A stretch of DNA of 14,360 nt, taken from Phycisphaerae bacterium. GTDB taxonomy: Bacteria; Planctomycetota; Phycisphaerae; JAAYCJ01. The position numbers and the translations under genes are program-made. Shown in pieces: positions 1 to 7,507 of the stretch. How positions within the stretch are numbered: the stretch's first letter is position 1; every line of letters begins with the position of its first letter. The DNA lies in NCBI GenBank assembly GCA_012514125.1, contig JAAZAW010000055.1:1-14360 (forward strand), given 5' to 3'. The notes below the pieces were generated by a model. That model worked only from the letters and a program-made list of their open reading frames with translations, was not told the DNA's origin and did not search any database.

Positions 1-1
1 G

Positions 2-2788
2 GATGAATTTTATATTAAAAGCCCGGAAGAAATGTCCAAGCTGTTTGCGAGTTTTCCCGAGGCAATCAGCAATACGGTGGATATCGCCCATCGGTGTAAT
101 GTGGAGCTTGATTTGAAGACCCGCCATGCGCCGGTGTATCATCCGCCCGATCAAAAGCATCCGGACGATTATTTGCGTGAGGTGGTTTACAGGCAGGCAG
201 AGAAACTTTACGGCGAGGTGACGCCGGAAATCCGCGACCGGATCGATTATGAGTTGAAGGTGATCTGCTCGAAGGGATTTTCCAGTTATTTTTTGATTGT
301 CTGGGACGTGACGAATTACGCCCGGACGAATGGGATTCCCTGCGGGGCCAGGGGCAGCGCCTGCGGGACAGTGGTGGGGTATTGCATCGGGCTTAGTAAT
401 ATCGATCCGCTCAAGTATCATTTGTATTTCGAGCGGTTCATGGACCCGGAACGAAACGAGATGCCCGATATCGATATGGACATTTGCCAGATCAATCGAG
501 GCAAGGTCCTCGATTATGTGCGGAAAAAATACGGGCAAGTGGCGCAGATCGTGAATTTTAACACGATGGCGGCGCGGGCGGCGATTCGGGACGTCGGTCG
601 GGTGCTGGATGTTCCGCTGGCCCAGGTGGACGCGATTGCGAAGAAGGTTCCGCAGGGGCCTAAGGTGACGTTGAAGATGGGACTGGAGACGGAGCCTGAT
701 TTCAAGAAGATGTACGATGACGACCCGCAGGTTCACGAATTGGTGGACCTGGCGATGAAGCTTGAAGGGTTGGTTCGTAATACGGGGGTTCATGCGTGCG
801 GTGTGGTGGTGGCGGATCAGCCGCTGGACGAACTTTGTCCGGTGTTCAAGACGGGCGAGGATGTGCTGACGCAATTTGAAGGGTCGATGATCGAGAAAGT
901 GGGCCTTTTGAAGATGGACTTTCTGGGCCTTAAGACGCTTTCGACGCTTCAGCGGACGGTGGACCTGATCAAAGAGCAATGCGGCCAGGAGATCGATTTC
1001 GAGGCGCTTCCGATCAAGGACCCGAAGGTCTTTGAAACATTCACAGCGGGACGGACGAAAGGGATCTTTCAGTTTGAATCGGACGGGATGCGTGATTTGC
1101 TGATGCGGCTCAAGCCCGACCGGCTGGAAGATTTGATTGCGGCCAATGCGCTTTATCGGCCTGGGCCGATGGTGTTGATCGACGATTATATTCAGCGAAA
1201 GCATGGCGCGGAATGGTCGGCGCCGCATCCGGTGGTGAAGGAAGTTCTGGAAGAGACGTTCGGGATCATGGTGTACCAGGAGCAGGTAATGCGTATTTGT
1301 AATCTGCTCGGTAAGATTCCGATGGGGCGTGCGTATCAATTGATCAAGGCCATCAGCAAGAAGAAAGAGGCCATCATCCAGGCGGAACGCGAGACGTTTC
1401 TGAAGGGGTGTCAGGAGAACCATGTTACCAAAGAGAAGGCGGAAGAGCTTTTCGATTTGATCATGCGTTTCGCGGGATATGGGTTTAACAAGTCGCATTC
1501 ATCGCGTTATGCGATGGTGGCGTATGAGACGGCGTGGCTCAAGACGTATTATCCGCTTCAATTTATCGCCTCTCTTTTGACGTTTGAAATGGGCGATACG
1601 GACAAGGTGGTGGATTATATCGACGAGGCGCGGGCGATTGGCATCGAGGTTCGCCCGCCGGACATCAACGCGTCGGGTGCCGATTTTACGGTGGTCTTCG
1701 ACGAGAACAAGAAAGGGATGATTCGTTTCGGACTCGCAGCGGTCAAGGGAGTGGGGACCAAGGCGGTCGAGGCGATCATCGAGGCAAGAACACAGGGGGG
1801 GGCGTTCAAATCGATTTTCGATTTTTGCAAACGGGTCGATTTGCGTGTGGTGAATCGTGGTGTGGTCGAAGCCTTGATCAAATGCGGGGCATTTGATTCG
1901 ACAGGGGCCAAGCGTCGGGCGATGAGCGAAGGTCTTGAAGGCGCGCTGGAATATGGCGGACGGATGCAGCAGGATCAGCTGGCGGGGCAGATGAGTTTTT
2001 TTGAAGATTTTGAAAAACAGGCGGCGGAACCGGTGCATCAATTGCCGGATGTGGAATGGTCGCAGCAGGAGCTTTTAAATTATGAAAAACAGATGCTGGG
2101 ATTTTACATTACATCGCATCCGCTGGCACAATATTCGAAGATGCTCACGACGTATGCGAACACGGATACCCGCAAGGTGAAGAACCTGGAGGATGGGCAT
2201 GAAGTGATTATCGGGGGGTTGATCGAGAAAGTTCGGACCGTGCTGGTGAAAGGTCGAAACGGCAGCGATGTGCCGGCGAAGATGGCGATTATTACCCTGG
2301 AGGATTTGGCAGGGAAGATTGAATGCGTTATTTTCCCGGATACCTACGCCAAAGTTCAGGAAATGATCCGGGCCGACGCCTTGGTGTTTGTGCAGGGGCA
2401 GGTGGATCGCCGGCGTGAGGTTCCATCGATACGGACGACAAGGATTTATCGGCTTGAAGACGGGCCTGAGCAGTTGAGCGGCGAGTGTGTCATTACACTT
2501 AATGCGATTGGTCTTGGCACGGATGTGGTGGAGCGGATTCACCAGTTATGCAGGAAACATCCCGGGCGCAGCAAGTTGATGTTCACCGTTTACACAAGCC
2601 AGGGTCATCAGGTGATCCTTCGCGCGGGCGATCGGTATCAGGTTTCGCCGTCACCGGAATTTATACGCGAGATAGAAGAGATCGTCGGTGGGGGGCATAT
2701 CAAATTGATTGCCGCCCCGATTGTCAGCACGGCCAGTCGCGGGGCCTATCGCTTCAAGCATCGCAATGGTGAAGCGGCGGCAGGGTAG
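2..2788 (+). CDS. dnaE: DNA polymerase III alpha subunit (5'-truncated by window edge)
   Basis: This is the catalytic subunit of the chromosomal replicase, which extends DNA in complex with the sliding clamp. The reading frame is open from base 2 (DEFYIKSPEEM...), before the first ATG at 32, so the start and the N-terminal PHP domain lie outside the window. Numbering from the ATG at 32, the C-family polymerase motif MPDIDMD sits at residues 144-150 with catalytic Asp146 and Asp148, and the third Asp is in KMDFLGL (Asp296). The conserved GYGFNKSHS motif, a helix-hairpin-helix stretch (GLAAVKGVGTKA), a QMSFF clamp-binding-like motif near 653 and a C-terminal OB-fold with EVIIGGLIEKVR follow in the usual order. 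The 929 visible codons fit a DnaE1 of about 1,150-1,200 residues. It converges on the CheY-like gene, with about 98 bp between them that hold no clear terminator. Confidence 0.97.
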   Translation, partial: DEFYIKSPEEMSKLFASFPEAISNTVDIAHRCNVELDLKTRHAPVYHPPDQKHPDDYLREVVYRQAEKLYGEVTPEIRDRIDYELKVICSKGFSSYFLIVWDVTNYARTNGIPCGARGSACGTVVGYCIGLSNIDPLKYHLYFERFMDPERNEMPDIDMDICQINRGKVLDYVRKKYGQVAQIVNFNTMAARAAIRDVGRVLDVPLAQVDAIAKKVPQGPKVTLKMGLETEPDFKKMYDDDPQVHELVDLAMKLEGLVRNTGVHACGVVVADQPLDELCPVFKTGEDVLTQFEGSMIEKVGLLKMDFLGLKTLSTLQRTVDLIKEQCGQEIDFEALPIKDPKVFETFTAGRTKGIFQFESDGMRDLLMRLKPDRLEDLIAANALYRPGPMVLIDDYIQRKHGAEWSAPHPVVKEVLEETFGIMVYQEQVMRICNLLGKIPMGRAYQLIKAISKKKEAIIQAERETFLKGCQENHVTKEKAEELFDLIMRFAGYGFNKSHSSRYAMVAYETAWLKTYYPLQFIASLLTFEMGDTDKVVDYIDEARAIGIEVRPPDINASGADFTVVFDENKKGMIRFGLAAVKGVGTKAVEAIIEARTQGGAFKSIFDFCKRVDLRVVNRGVVEALIKCGAFDSTGAKRRAMSEGLEGALEYGGRMQQDQLAGQMSFFEDFEKQAAEPVHQLPDVEWSQQELLNYEKQMLGFYITSHPLAQYSKMLTTYANTDTRKVKNLEDGHEVIIGGLIEKVRTVLVKGRNGSDVPAKMAIITLEDLAGKIECVIFPDTYAKVQEMIRADALVFVQGQVDRRREVPSIRTTRIYRLEDGPEQLSGECVITLNAIGLGTDVVERIHQLCRKHPGRSKLMFTVYTSQGHQVILRAGDRYQVSPSPEFIREIEEIVGGGHIKLIAAPIVSTASRGAYRFKHRNGEAAAG

Positions 2789-2886
2789 TTTTTGTGAATT
2801 CAAGGAAGCGGATTTTTTCAGGAACCGCAAGCTCCCAGGTTCGAAATCAGGACAGGATTTAAATCGAGGGCGAAGTAAACCGGCGA

Positions 2887-3306
2887 TCAGGAATTTTCGA
2901 GCAAGGTTGAAGGCGGCCGGTCAAAGAGCTTCCGGACCTTTTGTTCGACGGTTTCCCGGTCGAAGGGTTTGACCACATAATCGTTACAACCCTGCCGGAT
3001 GCAGGTGAGAACGATTTCTTTGTCCGCTTCGCCAGTGACCATGATGATTTTGACTTGCCGGTGTGGGGGGACGTTTTTTTCTTTTTCCAGCGCTCGAATT
3101 TTTTGGAGAGTCTCCAAGCCGTCCTGGCCCGGCATGGAAATATCGAGAGTGATCAGGTCGAAGGGAGCCCAACTGTTCCAGGCGTCGAAAAAGCAATTCA
3201 GGGCAATTGTTCCACTTTCAACGGCTACGGATGGGCCAAATCTTTTGACAATCGCAGCCATTTTTTCTCTGCTGACGACATCGTCGTCTACCACCAGGAC
3301 TCTCAT
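2887..3306 (-). CDS. Single-domain CheY-like response regulator
   Basis: This is a stand-alone phosphoacceptor receiver domain of 139 residues, probably passing a signal by protein contact because it has no output domain. All functional residues are present: an acidic pocket VVDDD (Asp7/Asp8), the phosphoacceptor Asp55 in LDISMPGQDG, the switch Thr91 in MVTGEA and Lys113 in VVKPFD. The ATG at 3306 is preceded by GGAGA at good spacing. It lies 34 bp downstream of the receiver-Hpt gene on the same strand, so the two are probably co-transcribed and may act in one phosphorelay, with the Hpt domain as phosphodonor. No histidine kinase is in the window. The family assignment is certain; the partner is inferred. 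Confidence 0.93.
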   Translation of the reverse strand: MRVLVVDDDVVSREKMAAIVKRFGPSVAVESGTIALNCFFDAWNSWAPFDLITLDISMPGQDGLETLQKIRALEKEKNVPPHRQVKIIMVTGEADKEIVLTCIRQGCNDYVVKPFDRETVEQKVRKLFDRPPSTLLENS

Positions 3307-3340
3307 TGATGTTCTCCAAAGTCAGCCAAAGGATCAATTA

Positions 3341-4153
3341 TCATATCGTTCGAAATTCATCGACGGAGATTTTTAATTGTTGGATGATGTTTTCCATTTG
3401 CCGGACGATCTCTTGTGCGTCGTCGAGATCGCCTGTTTTACCACGGGTTTCCAGGTCGATTGCCAGTTTTGCCAGTGAATCGGCGGTCAGGTTGGCAGCT
3501 CCGCCTTTGATGGAATGGGCTTGTGCGCGGATTGTTTCCGTATCGCCGCGATTGATCGCCTCGACAATCAACGATAATTGTTGATGAACTTGTTTGAAAA
3601 ATTCGGAGAAGACCCCTTTGAGGAAGGTCCAGTTTCCATCGAATTCCGCCAAGGCTCGTTCCATGTTCATGGTAGAAGGGCTTTGGGATGCGTGTCGATC
3701 TGAAGTTTTCGACGTGGCAGGATTACAACAGGGAATCGCGTTTTCGGGCGGATTGCGGGGGACCCATTTTTTGATCATGGCCAGGAGGTTGTCTTTTCGC
3801 AGGGGCTTGGCCAGACAATCGTCCATGCCCGCCGCATAGCACCCGGCCAGGTGTTCTTCGTCGGCATAATCAACCATGGCGATGATCGGCAGATGGTTTC
3901 CAATTGCGGCGATGGATTTTTCTTTTTCCATTTTTCTGATTGCCCGCGAAACGTCGTAACCATCCATGACCGGCATTTGGATATCCATCAGGAGCAGGGC
4001 GTAATTTTTTGATTGAATTGTTTCGAGGACTTGTCGGCCATTATCGACAATGTCCGCCGTGTAGCCTGCTTTTTCCAGATGTTTGGCGGCGACGAGCCGG
4101 CTGACGGAACAACTTTCTGCAATCAGGATTCTGATATGTTTTTGGTCATCCAT
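3341..4153 (-). CDS. Receiver-Hpt phosphorelay protein with a degenerate receiver
   Basis: This 270-residue protein joins an N-terminal receiver (about 5-130) through a polar linker to a C-terminal histidine phosphotransfer domain (about 165-265). The Hpt motif AHSIKGGAANL is intact, with His213 as the expected phosphorylated residue. The receiver keeps Asp57 in LLMDIQMPVMDG and Lys117, but the acidic pair is Glu13-Ser14 and the switch Thr/Ser position is Val94, so it may be phosphorylated poorly or act as a fixed-state docking domain. The ATG at 4153 is preferred over a TTG at 4228: AGGA precedes it by 10 bases, and the extra 25 residues of the longer form do not look like a receiver N-terminus. 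It is upstream of the CheY-like gene in the same direction. Hybrid kinases often carry such REC-Hpt tails; here the pair is free of a kinase domain. Confidence 0.9.
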   Translation of the reverse strand: MDDQKHIRILIAESCSVSRLVAAKHLEKAGYTADIVDNGRQVLETIQSKNYALLLMDIQMPVMDGYDVSRAIRKMEKEKSIAAIGNHLPIIAMVDYADEEHLAGCYAAGMDDCLAKPLRKDNLLAMIKKWVPRNPPENAIPCCNPATSKTSDRHASQSPSTMNMERALAEFDGNWTFLKGVFSEFFKQVHQQLSLIVEAINRGDTETIRAQAHSIKGGAANLTADSLAKLAIDLETRGKTGDLDDAQEIVRQMENIIQQLKISVDEFRTI

Positions 4154-4439
4154 AGTCACTTTATCCTGTAGGAGAGGAGGACATTCGAAGTGATAATAAA
4201 AATAGTGATTTGTTGTAAGGTAAATCAAATGACATTTGTATTTCGCTTTCGATTTTCAACCGACCTCTAATTCAAGAATGCTAATTTTTATAGACCCATT
4301 GGCTATATTCGGCATTTTCAGAGGGGCTTTTGAGTTTCTTTTTTTGTTGGTGAAGGTTATTTTTTTTCGGGAAGGACTTGTCTGAAGGTTTCCTGAACTC
4401 TTGCAATATTGCGGTCCTTCGGGTACATTTTTCGTTAAG
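4154..4439. other. Divergent intergenic region
   Basis: About 290 bp separate the leftward receiver-Hpt gene from the rightward unknown gene. The stretch is AT-rich with several T and A runs. A weak leftward promoter-like pair can be drawn on the minus strand (TTGATT at 4223-4228 and TATTTT at 4199-4204, spacing 18), but it is far from consensus. Two overlapping minus-strand reading frames here are rich in Lys, Asn and Ile and look like chance frames. No RNA gene or repeat was recognised. Confidence 0.4.
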
Positions 4440-5054
4440 ATGCTGATAATAATGATGTGTATAATGAGTGTGGCAGGCCTGTTTTTGCCACAATCGGTGG
4501 AATCCGGATTAGCGACCCAGGCCTCTGTCGTGACGACGACTTCGGCGCCGAGTTCTGTTATTGCCCCGATCATCTTATTTATCGACCGATTTGGAACAGT
4601 TTATTGGAAGCAAGAGCCGATAAAAGTTGATGTGGTTTTTTCGGTGTTGGAAGGCCAGATGTTTTCGCGGAGATCCATTGTGTTGATGTATGATCCGATT
4701 TCGCTTGAAGTGGATCGTCGGCGATTTTTTCAAACGCTTCGTGCCGCGTTTCCTCAGAGTCAGATTGTTTTTCAGGCAGCACAAGGCGGGGAATATGAAA
4801 AATGGCTGTTTCCCGTCCACAAGGTTGAAATGGTGGATATGTTCTTTGATGAGGGCTTGTCCAGTCATCCGCTGAAAGTCGGGCCTGACGCGATGATCGA
4901 TCAATTGGTGGTTTATTTGACGGATATTCTCCGTCGATCGAATCGGATTGGCTCAGTGTCGGAATTTGTTGACCGGGAAGATCAACATCCAACCCCAGCG
5001 CAGGAAGTTGTCGGGAAAAAGAAAACAGACTCAATCCCTTCGGTGACGGAATAA
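4440..5054 (+). CDS. Hypothetical protein with N-terminal hydrophobic segment
   Basis: I do not recognise this 204-residue protein. From the ATG at 4440 it starts with a hydrophobic run (LIIMMCIMSVAGLFL) that could be a signal peptide or membrane anchor. A Ser/Thr/Ala-rich linker follows, then a globular part of about 130 residues with alternating beta strands and amphipathic helices (PIILFIDRFGTVYW, then SIVLMYDPISLEVDRRRFF) and a polar tail. The frame extends to a TTG at 4401, with AAGG 13 bases upstream, so the start is uncertain, and no strong ribosome binding site marks either choice. It ends 39 bp before the PfkB kinase gene on the same strand and is probably its operon partner. A cytoplasmic protein with a later start is also possible. 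Confidence 0.6.
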   Translation: MLIIMMCIMSVAGLFLPQSVESGLATQASVVTTTSAPSSVIAPIILFIDRFGTVYWKQEPIKVDVVFSVLEGQMFSRRSIVLMYDPISLEVDRRRFFQTLRAAFPQSQIVFQAAQGGEYEKWLFPVHKVEMVDMFFDEGLSSHPLKVGPDAMIDQLVVYLTDILRRSNRIGSVSEFVDREDQHPTPAQEVVGKKKTDSIPSVTE

Positions 5055-5093
5055 GAATATGTTTATGAAATTTTATTTGATAAGGAATAGGGT

Positions 5094-6041
5094 ATGCCGG
5101 ATATTGTAAATGTGGGAATTGCCGTGGTGGATGCTATCGGTCGAACTATTGATCAGGTACCGGCACCGAAGGAATTGTTGATGTTCGATCGGCTGGTGGT
5201 TACGACGGGCGGTTGCGCGGTTAACTGTGCCGTGGACCTGGCCAGGATGGGCATCGAAAACAGCCTGATTGTCAAAGTCGGTCGGGATATGCTCGGTGAT
5301 TTTATTGTCCGAGAGACCCAGGATCAGGGTGTGAATGTTTCGCGAATCGTTCGTGACGATACGGCGAACACATCTTTTTCTTTTGCGATGGTCGATTCGA
5401 CGGGCGAACGTCGTTTTGTTCATACGATGGGAGCGAACGCCACCTTTGTCGCCCAGGACATCGATCTGGATTTTATCGCGACTCATAAATATTGCTATAT
5501 CGGTGGGGCGATGCTCATGCCGTCGCTGGATGGAGAGCCGACGGCGAAGGTGCTTCATGAGCTTCGCAAACGCGGCGTGGTGACACTGCTTGACGATGTT
5601 TACGTTCAGGCGTCCAGGGATCAATGGCGGAAGATGATCTTACCGACCCTTCCTGAGTTGGATTATTTTGTACCCTCCGAGCCTGAGGCGATGATGATCT
5701 CGGGTTTGACCGATCCGCAGGCGATGGCGACCTATTTTCAGGATCATGGGGCGAGCAACGTGGTCATTAAATTAGGAGAAAAAGGGGTTTATTATCAGCG
5801 GAAAAATGGGGAAAATGGACACGTGAAAGCATACAATGTGTCTAAAGTTGTGGATACAACCGGAGCAGGCGATTCGTGGGACGCAGGTTTTCTGGCGGGG
5901 CTGAACCTGGGATATGATTTTCCCGATGCTTGCCGGTTGGGCAATGCGACGGCAACGTTTTGTATTCAATCGGCCGGTGCCAGTACGGGAATTCCGTTAC
6001 TGGAAACGATATTGGATTTTCAGAAGAAGAATAAGGCATAA
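5094..6041 (+). CDS. PfkB-family carbohydrate/nucleoside kinase
   Basis: This is an ATP-dependent kinase of the ribokinase/PfkB superfamily, which phosphorylates the hydroxymethyl group of a sugar or nucleoside. The 315-residue length is typical. Seen in order are the substrate-side Gly-Gly motif GGCAVNCA (39-46), a KLGEKG strand-turn (226-231) and the C-terminal signature DTTGAGDSWDAGF (254-266) with catalytic Asp260 and the anion-hole glycines. The usual NxxE magnesium motif reads SEPE (195-198), with the Asn replaced. Substrate cannot be read from the sequence; ribokinase-, adenosine- or KDG-kinase-like activity are all possible. AAGGAATAGGG lies just before the ATG. The Hc1-like gene follows 21 bp later, suggesting a shared transcript. 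Confidence 0.92.
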   Translation: MPDIVNVGIAVVDAIGRTIDQVPAPKELLMFDRLVVTTGGCAVNCAVDLARMGIENSLIVKVGRDMLGDFIVRETQDQGVNVSRIVRDDTANTSFSFAMVDSTGERRFVHTMGANATFVAQDIDLDFIATHKYCYIGGAMLMPSLDGEPTAKVLHELRKRGVVTLLDDVYVQASRDQWRKMILPTLPELDYFVPSEPEAMMISGLTDPQAMATYFQDHGASNVVIKLGEKGVYYQRKNGENGHVKAYNVSKVVDTTGAGDSWDAGFLAGLNLGYDFPDACRLGNATATFCIQSAGASTGIPLLETILDFQKKNKA

Positions 6042-6062
6042 ATCAAAGAATGGAGGTTTGAA

Positions 6063-6239
6063 ATGGAAGAGTATCAGCAACTCAAATCGCTGGTGTTGCA
6101 GGTGGAAGAAGATTTGGCCAAGGCGGTCGGCGGCAACAAGGCTGCGGGCACGCGTGTTCGCAAGGCCATGCAGGACATCAAAAATATGGCGCAGAATATT
6201 CGGAAGCGTGTTTTGGAAGCTCGTTCGGAAAACGAGTAA
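6063..6239 (+). CDS. Small histone H1-like (Hc1-type) DNA-binding protein
   Basis: A 58-residue reading frame starts at ATG 6063 behind a near-ideal GGAGG six bases upstream. The product is almost wholly helical and charged (MEEYQQLKSLVLQVEEDLAK, then GNKAAGTRVRKAMQDIK), with the GNKAAxxRVRK core typical of the chlamydial Hc1 N-terminal domain and its bacterial relatives, which bind and compact DNA. It lacks the long Lys/Ala-rich tail of chlamydial Hc1, as is usual for the short bacterial forms. It lies 21 bp after the PfkB kinase and is followed 17 bp later by an intrinsic terminator, so it is the last gene of that transcript. The family is assigned from recalled motif similarity, and nucleoid function is inferred. 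Confidence 0.85.
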   Translation: MEEYQQLKSLVLQVEEDLAKAVGGNKAAGTRVRKAMQDIKNMAQNIRKRVLEARSENE

Positions 6240-6256
6240 TTTTTGTATGGAAACAG

Positions 6257-6295
6257 CCGGCCTGACCCTGACGGATCGGGCCGGTGTAATTTTAT
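6257..6295 (+). terminator. Intrinsic terminator after the Hc1-like gene
   Basis: A 12-bp stem with a single C/A mismatch and one T-G wobble pairs 6257-6268 (CCGGCCTGACCC) with 6273-6284 (GGATCGGGCCGG) around a TGAC loop. A T-rich stretch (TGTAATTTTAT) follows. It lies 17 bp beyond the stop codon and most likely ends the 4440-6239 transcript. Confidence 0.8.
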
Positions 6296-6305
6296 GAAAA
6301 TCTCC

Positions 6306-6333
6306 ATCGCTATCGAGCGATCAGGTATTTTTT
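6306..6333 (+). terminator. Second, weaker hairpin with T tract
   Basis: ATCGCT (6306-6311) and AGCGAT (6316-6321) form a 6-bp stem with a four-base loop, followed six bases later by TTTTTT. It may be a backup terminator behind the stronger hairpin, or a leader structure ahead of the FabZ-like gene. The gap between stem and T run makes a terminator role doubtful. Confidence 0.35.
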
Positions 6334-6359
6334 AATTTGAGACAGGAATAAAATAGATT

Positions 6360-6833
6360 ATGCCTCCGATGCCAGTGATTGATTTATCGTTGATCGATAC
6401 TCATAAAGTTCTCATCGACAAGGAAGGAATCCGCAAGGTCAATCTTCAGCGATACGAGATGGAACAGCTTGACGGGATTTTATATCTCGATCATAAGGAA
6501 CACATTTTGGTCGGTTATAAGGATGTCCGCGAAGATGAGTTCTGGGTTCGGGGGCATATTCCCGGGCGTCCGTTGATGCCGGGAGTGTTGATGATCGAGG
6601 CGGCGGCTCAGTTGGCGTCTTACGGGAATCATGAGTTTCTGCAATCGGATCAATTTGTAGGATTCGGCGCCGTCGACGAAGTTAAATTTCGCGGTACGAT
6701 CGTTCCGCCGGCCAAATTGATCTTGTTGGGTAAGGCTCTGGACATTCGGCCTCGACGGATTGTTTGTTATGTGCAGGGGTTTGTCGACGGAAAAATGGTT
6801 TTTGAAGCCAAAATTACCGGCATGCCGGTTTAG
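6360..6833 (+). CDS. FabZ/FabA-like 3-hydroxyacyl-ACP dehydratase family protein
   Basis: A hotdog-fold protein of 157 residues resembling the fatty acid synthesis dehydratase that removes water from 3-hydroxyacyl-ACP. The active-site segment GHIPGRPLMPGVLMIEAAAQ (65-84) carries His66 and Glu80 in the family pattern HxPxxPxxPGxxxxE, with Ile in place of the common Phe after His. Pairing of the VGFGAVDEVKFRG strand with the following PPAKL segment also matches FabZ. The N-terminus has about 40 extra residues, so it could be a divergent paralogue used in lipid or polyketide-like synthesis rather than the housekeeping FabZ. AGGA lies 12 bases before the ATG, a loose ribosome binding site. It lies outside any visible fab cluster. 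Confidence 0.85.
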   Translation: MPPMPVIDLSLIDTHKVLIDKEGIRKVNLQRYEMEQLDGILYLDHKEHILVGYKDVREDEFWVRGHIPGRPLMPGVLMIEAAAQLASYGNHEFLQSDQFVGFGAVDEVKFRGTIVPPAKLILLGKALDIRPRRIVCYVQGFVDGKMVFEAKITGMPV

Positions 6834-6899
6834 CCGTTCAGCTATATCGTTGAGTGTTTTGAAGTTGAACGTCCAAAGGATGGCGAGAAAAGCAGGTCT

Positions 6900-7496
6900 A
6901 TGCAAATAAATCGAATGAAAGTCAATACGGGAAATATGGCCGTATTTTTATGGTTGGGGTTGACGATGATGAGCACGCCGGGTTGCGGTGTGTTTGGATT
7001 CGGCGCTAAAAAACTTTTCCATGAAGTCAAGGGCGGCGAAGGCAGGTTGGTTGTTATCCATGATCCGGGACCGACGGCTTTGATGGATTATCAATATGTT
7101 CAGATCGAACGATTTCCCTCGCAGATGGGTTCGACACTGCCGGGATATACGCCGGCGTTAATTCAGGAAGCCTGCATTAAAGAACTGTCAAAAAAGCCTG
7201 CGTTGTACGAGCTGATCGATCCCGGTGTGAAGAAAAAATCCACCCTGATCATTCGCGGACGAATCATTCACTATCAGGCATCGAGCGGGATATCGTCGGT
7301 TTTCAGCAGTTTTTCGCAAATGATCTGTCGGGTCGAACTGGTGGATGCGGAATCGGACAAAGTCATAGGTCAAGCCAATTGTGTGGGTCTGAGTAAAGCC
7401 ATTGCCCGTTCGGGTATCGAAGAACTTTCGGAAGGGGTGGCGGAAGCGATCAAAGAATGGCTTATGACTTCGCCGAAAAAAGAGGATGACGATTAG
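6900..7496 (+). CDS. Probable envelope lipoprotein of unknown function (DUF4410-like)
   Basis: This 198-residue protein has an export signal: a short basic start, a hydrophobic core (MAVFLWLGLTMM) and Cys29 in STPGC, a weak lipobox. The mature part has a beta strand-helix layout (YQYVQIERFPSQMG, then LIQEACIKELSKK and TLIIRGRIIHYQ) that recalls the DUF4410-type periplasmic fold, which often forms small alpha/beta domains in outer-membrane lipoproteins. The closing SEGVAEAIKEWLMTS helix followed by an acidic tail also fits. The family name is a recollection, not a search result. It starts 66 bp after the FabZ-like gene and ends 11 bp from the convergent pseudopilin gene. Confidence 0.65.
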   Translation: MQINRMKVNTGNMAVFLWLGLTMMSTPGCGVFGFGAKKLFHEVKGGEGRLVVIHDPGPTALMDYQYVQIERFPSQMGSTLPGYTPALIQEACIKELSKKPALYELIDPGVKKKSTLIIRGRIIHYQASSGISSVFSSFSQMICRVELVDAESDKVIGQANCVGLSKAIARSGIEELSEGVAEAIKEWLMTSPKKEDDD

Positions 7497-7507
7497 CCGA
7501 TTGTTTT

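Noticed and set aside
1499..2041. A 180-codon minus-strand frame inside dnaE
   Set aside because: It is His/Arg-rich, antisense to the conserved polymerase, and lacks any domain pattern; a shadow of codon bias.
2789..2886. Possible terminator between dnaE and the CheY-like gene (GCGG...CCGC)
   Set aside because: Only four stem pairs with a long loop and no T tract after it.
4256..4573. A 105-codon minus-strand frame in the divergent region before the unknown gene
   Set aside because: Low-complexity Lys/Asn/Ile composition, no start signal, and it overlaps the better-supported plus-strand gene.
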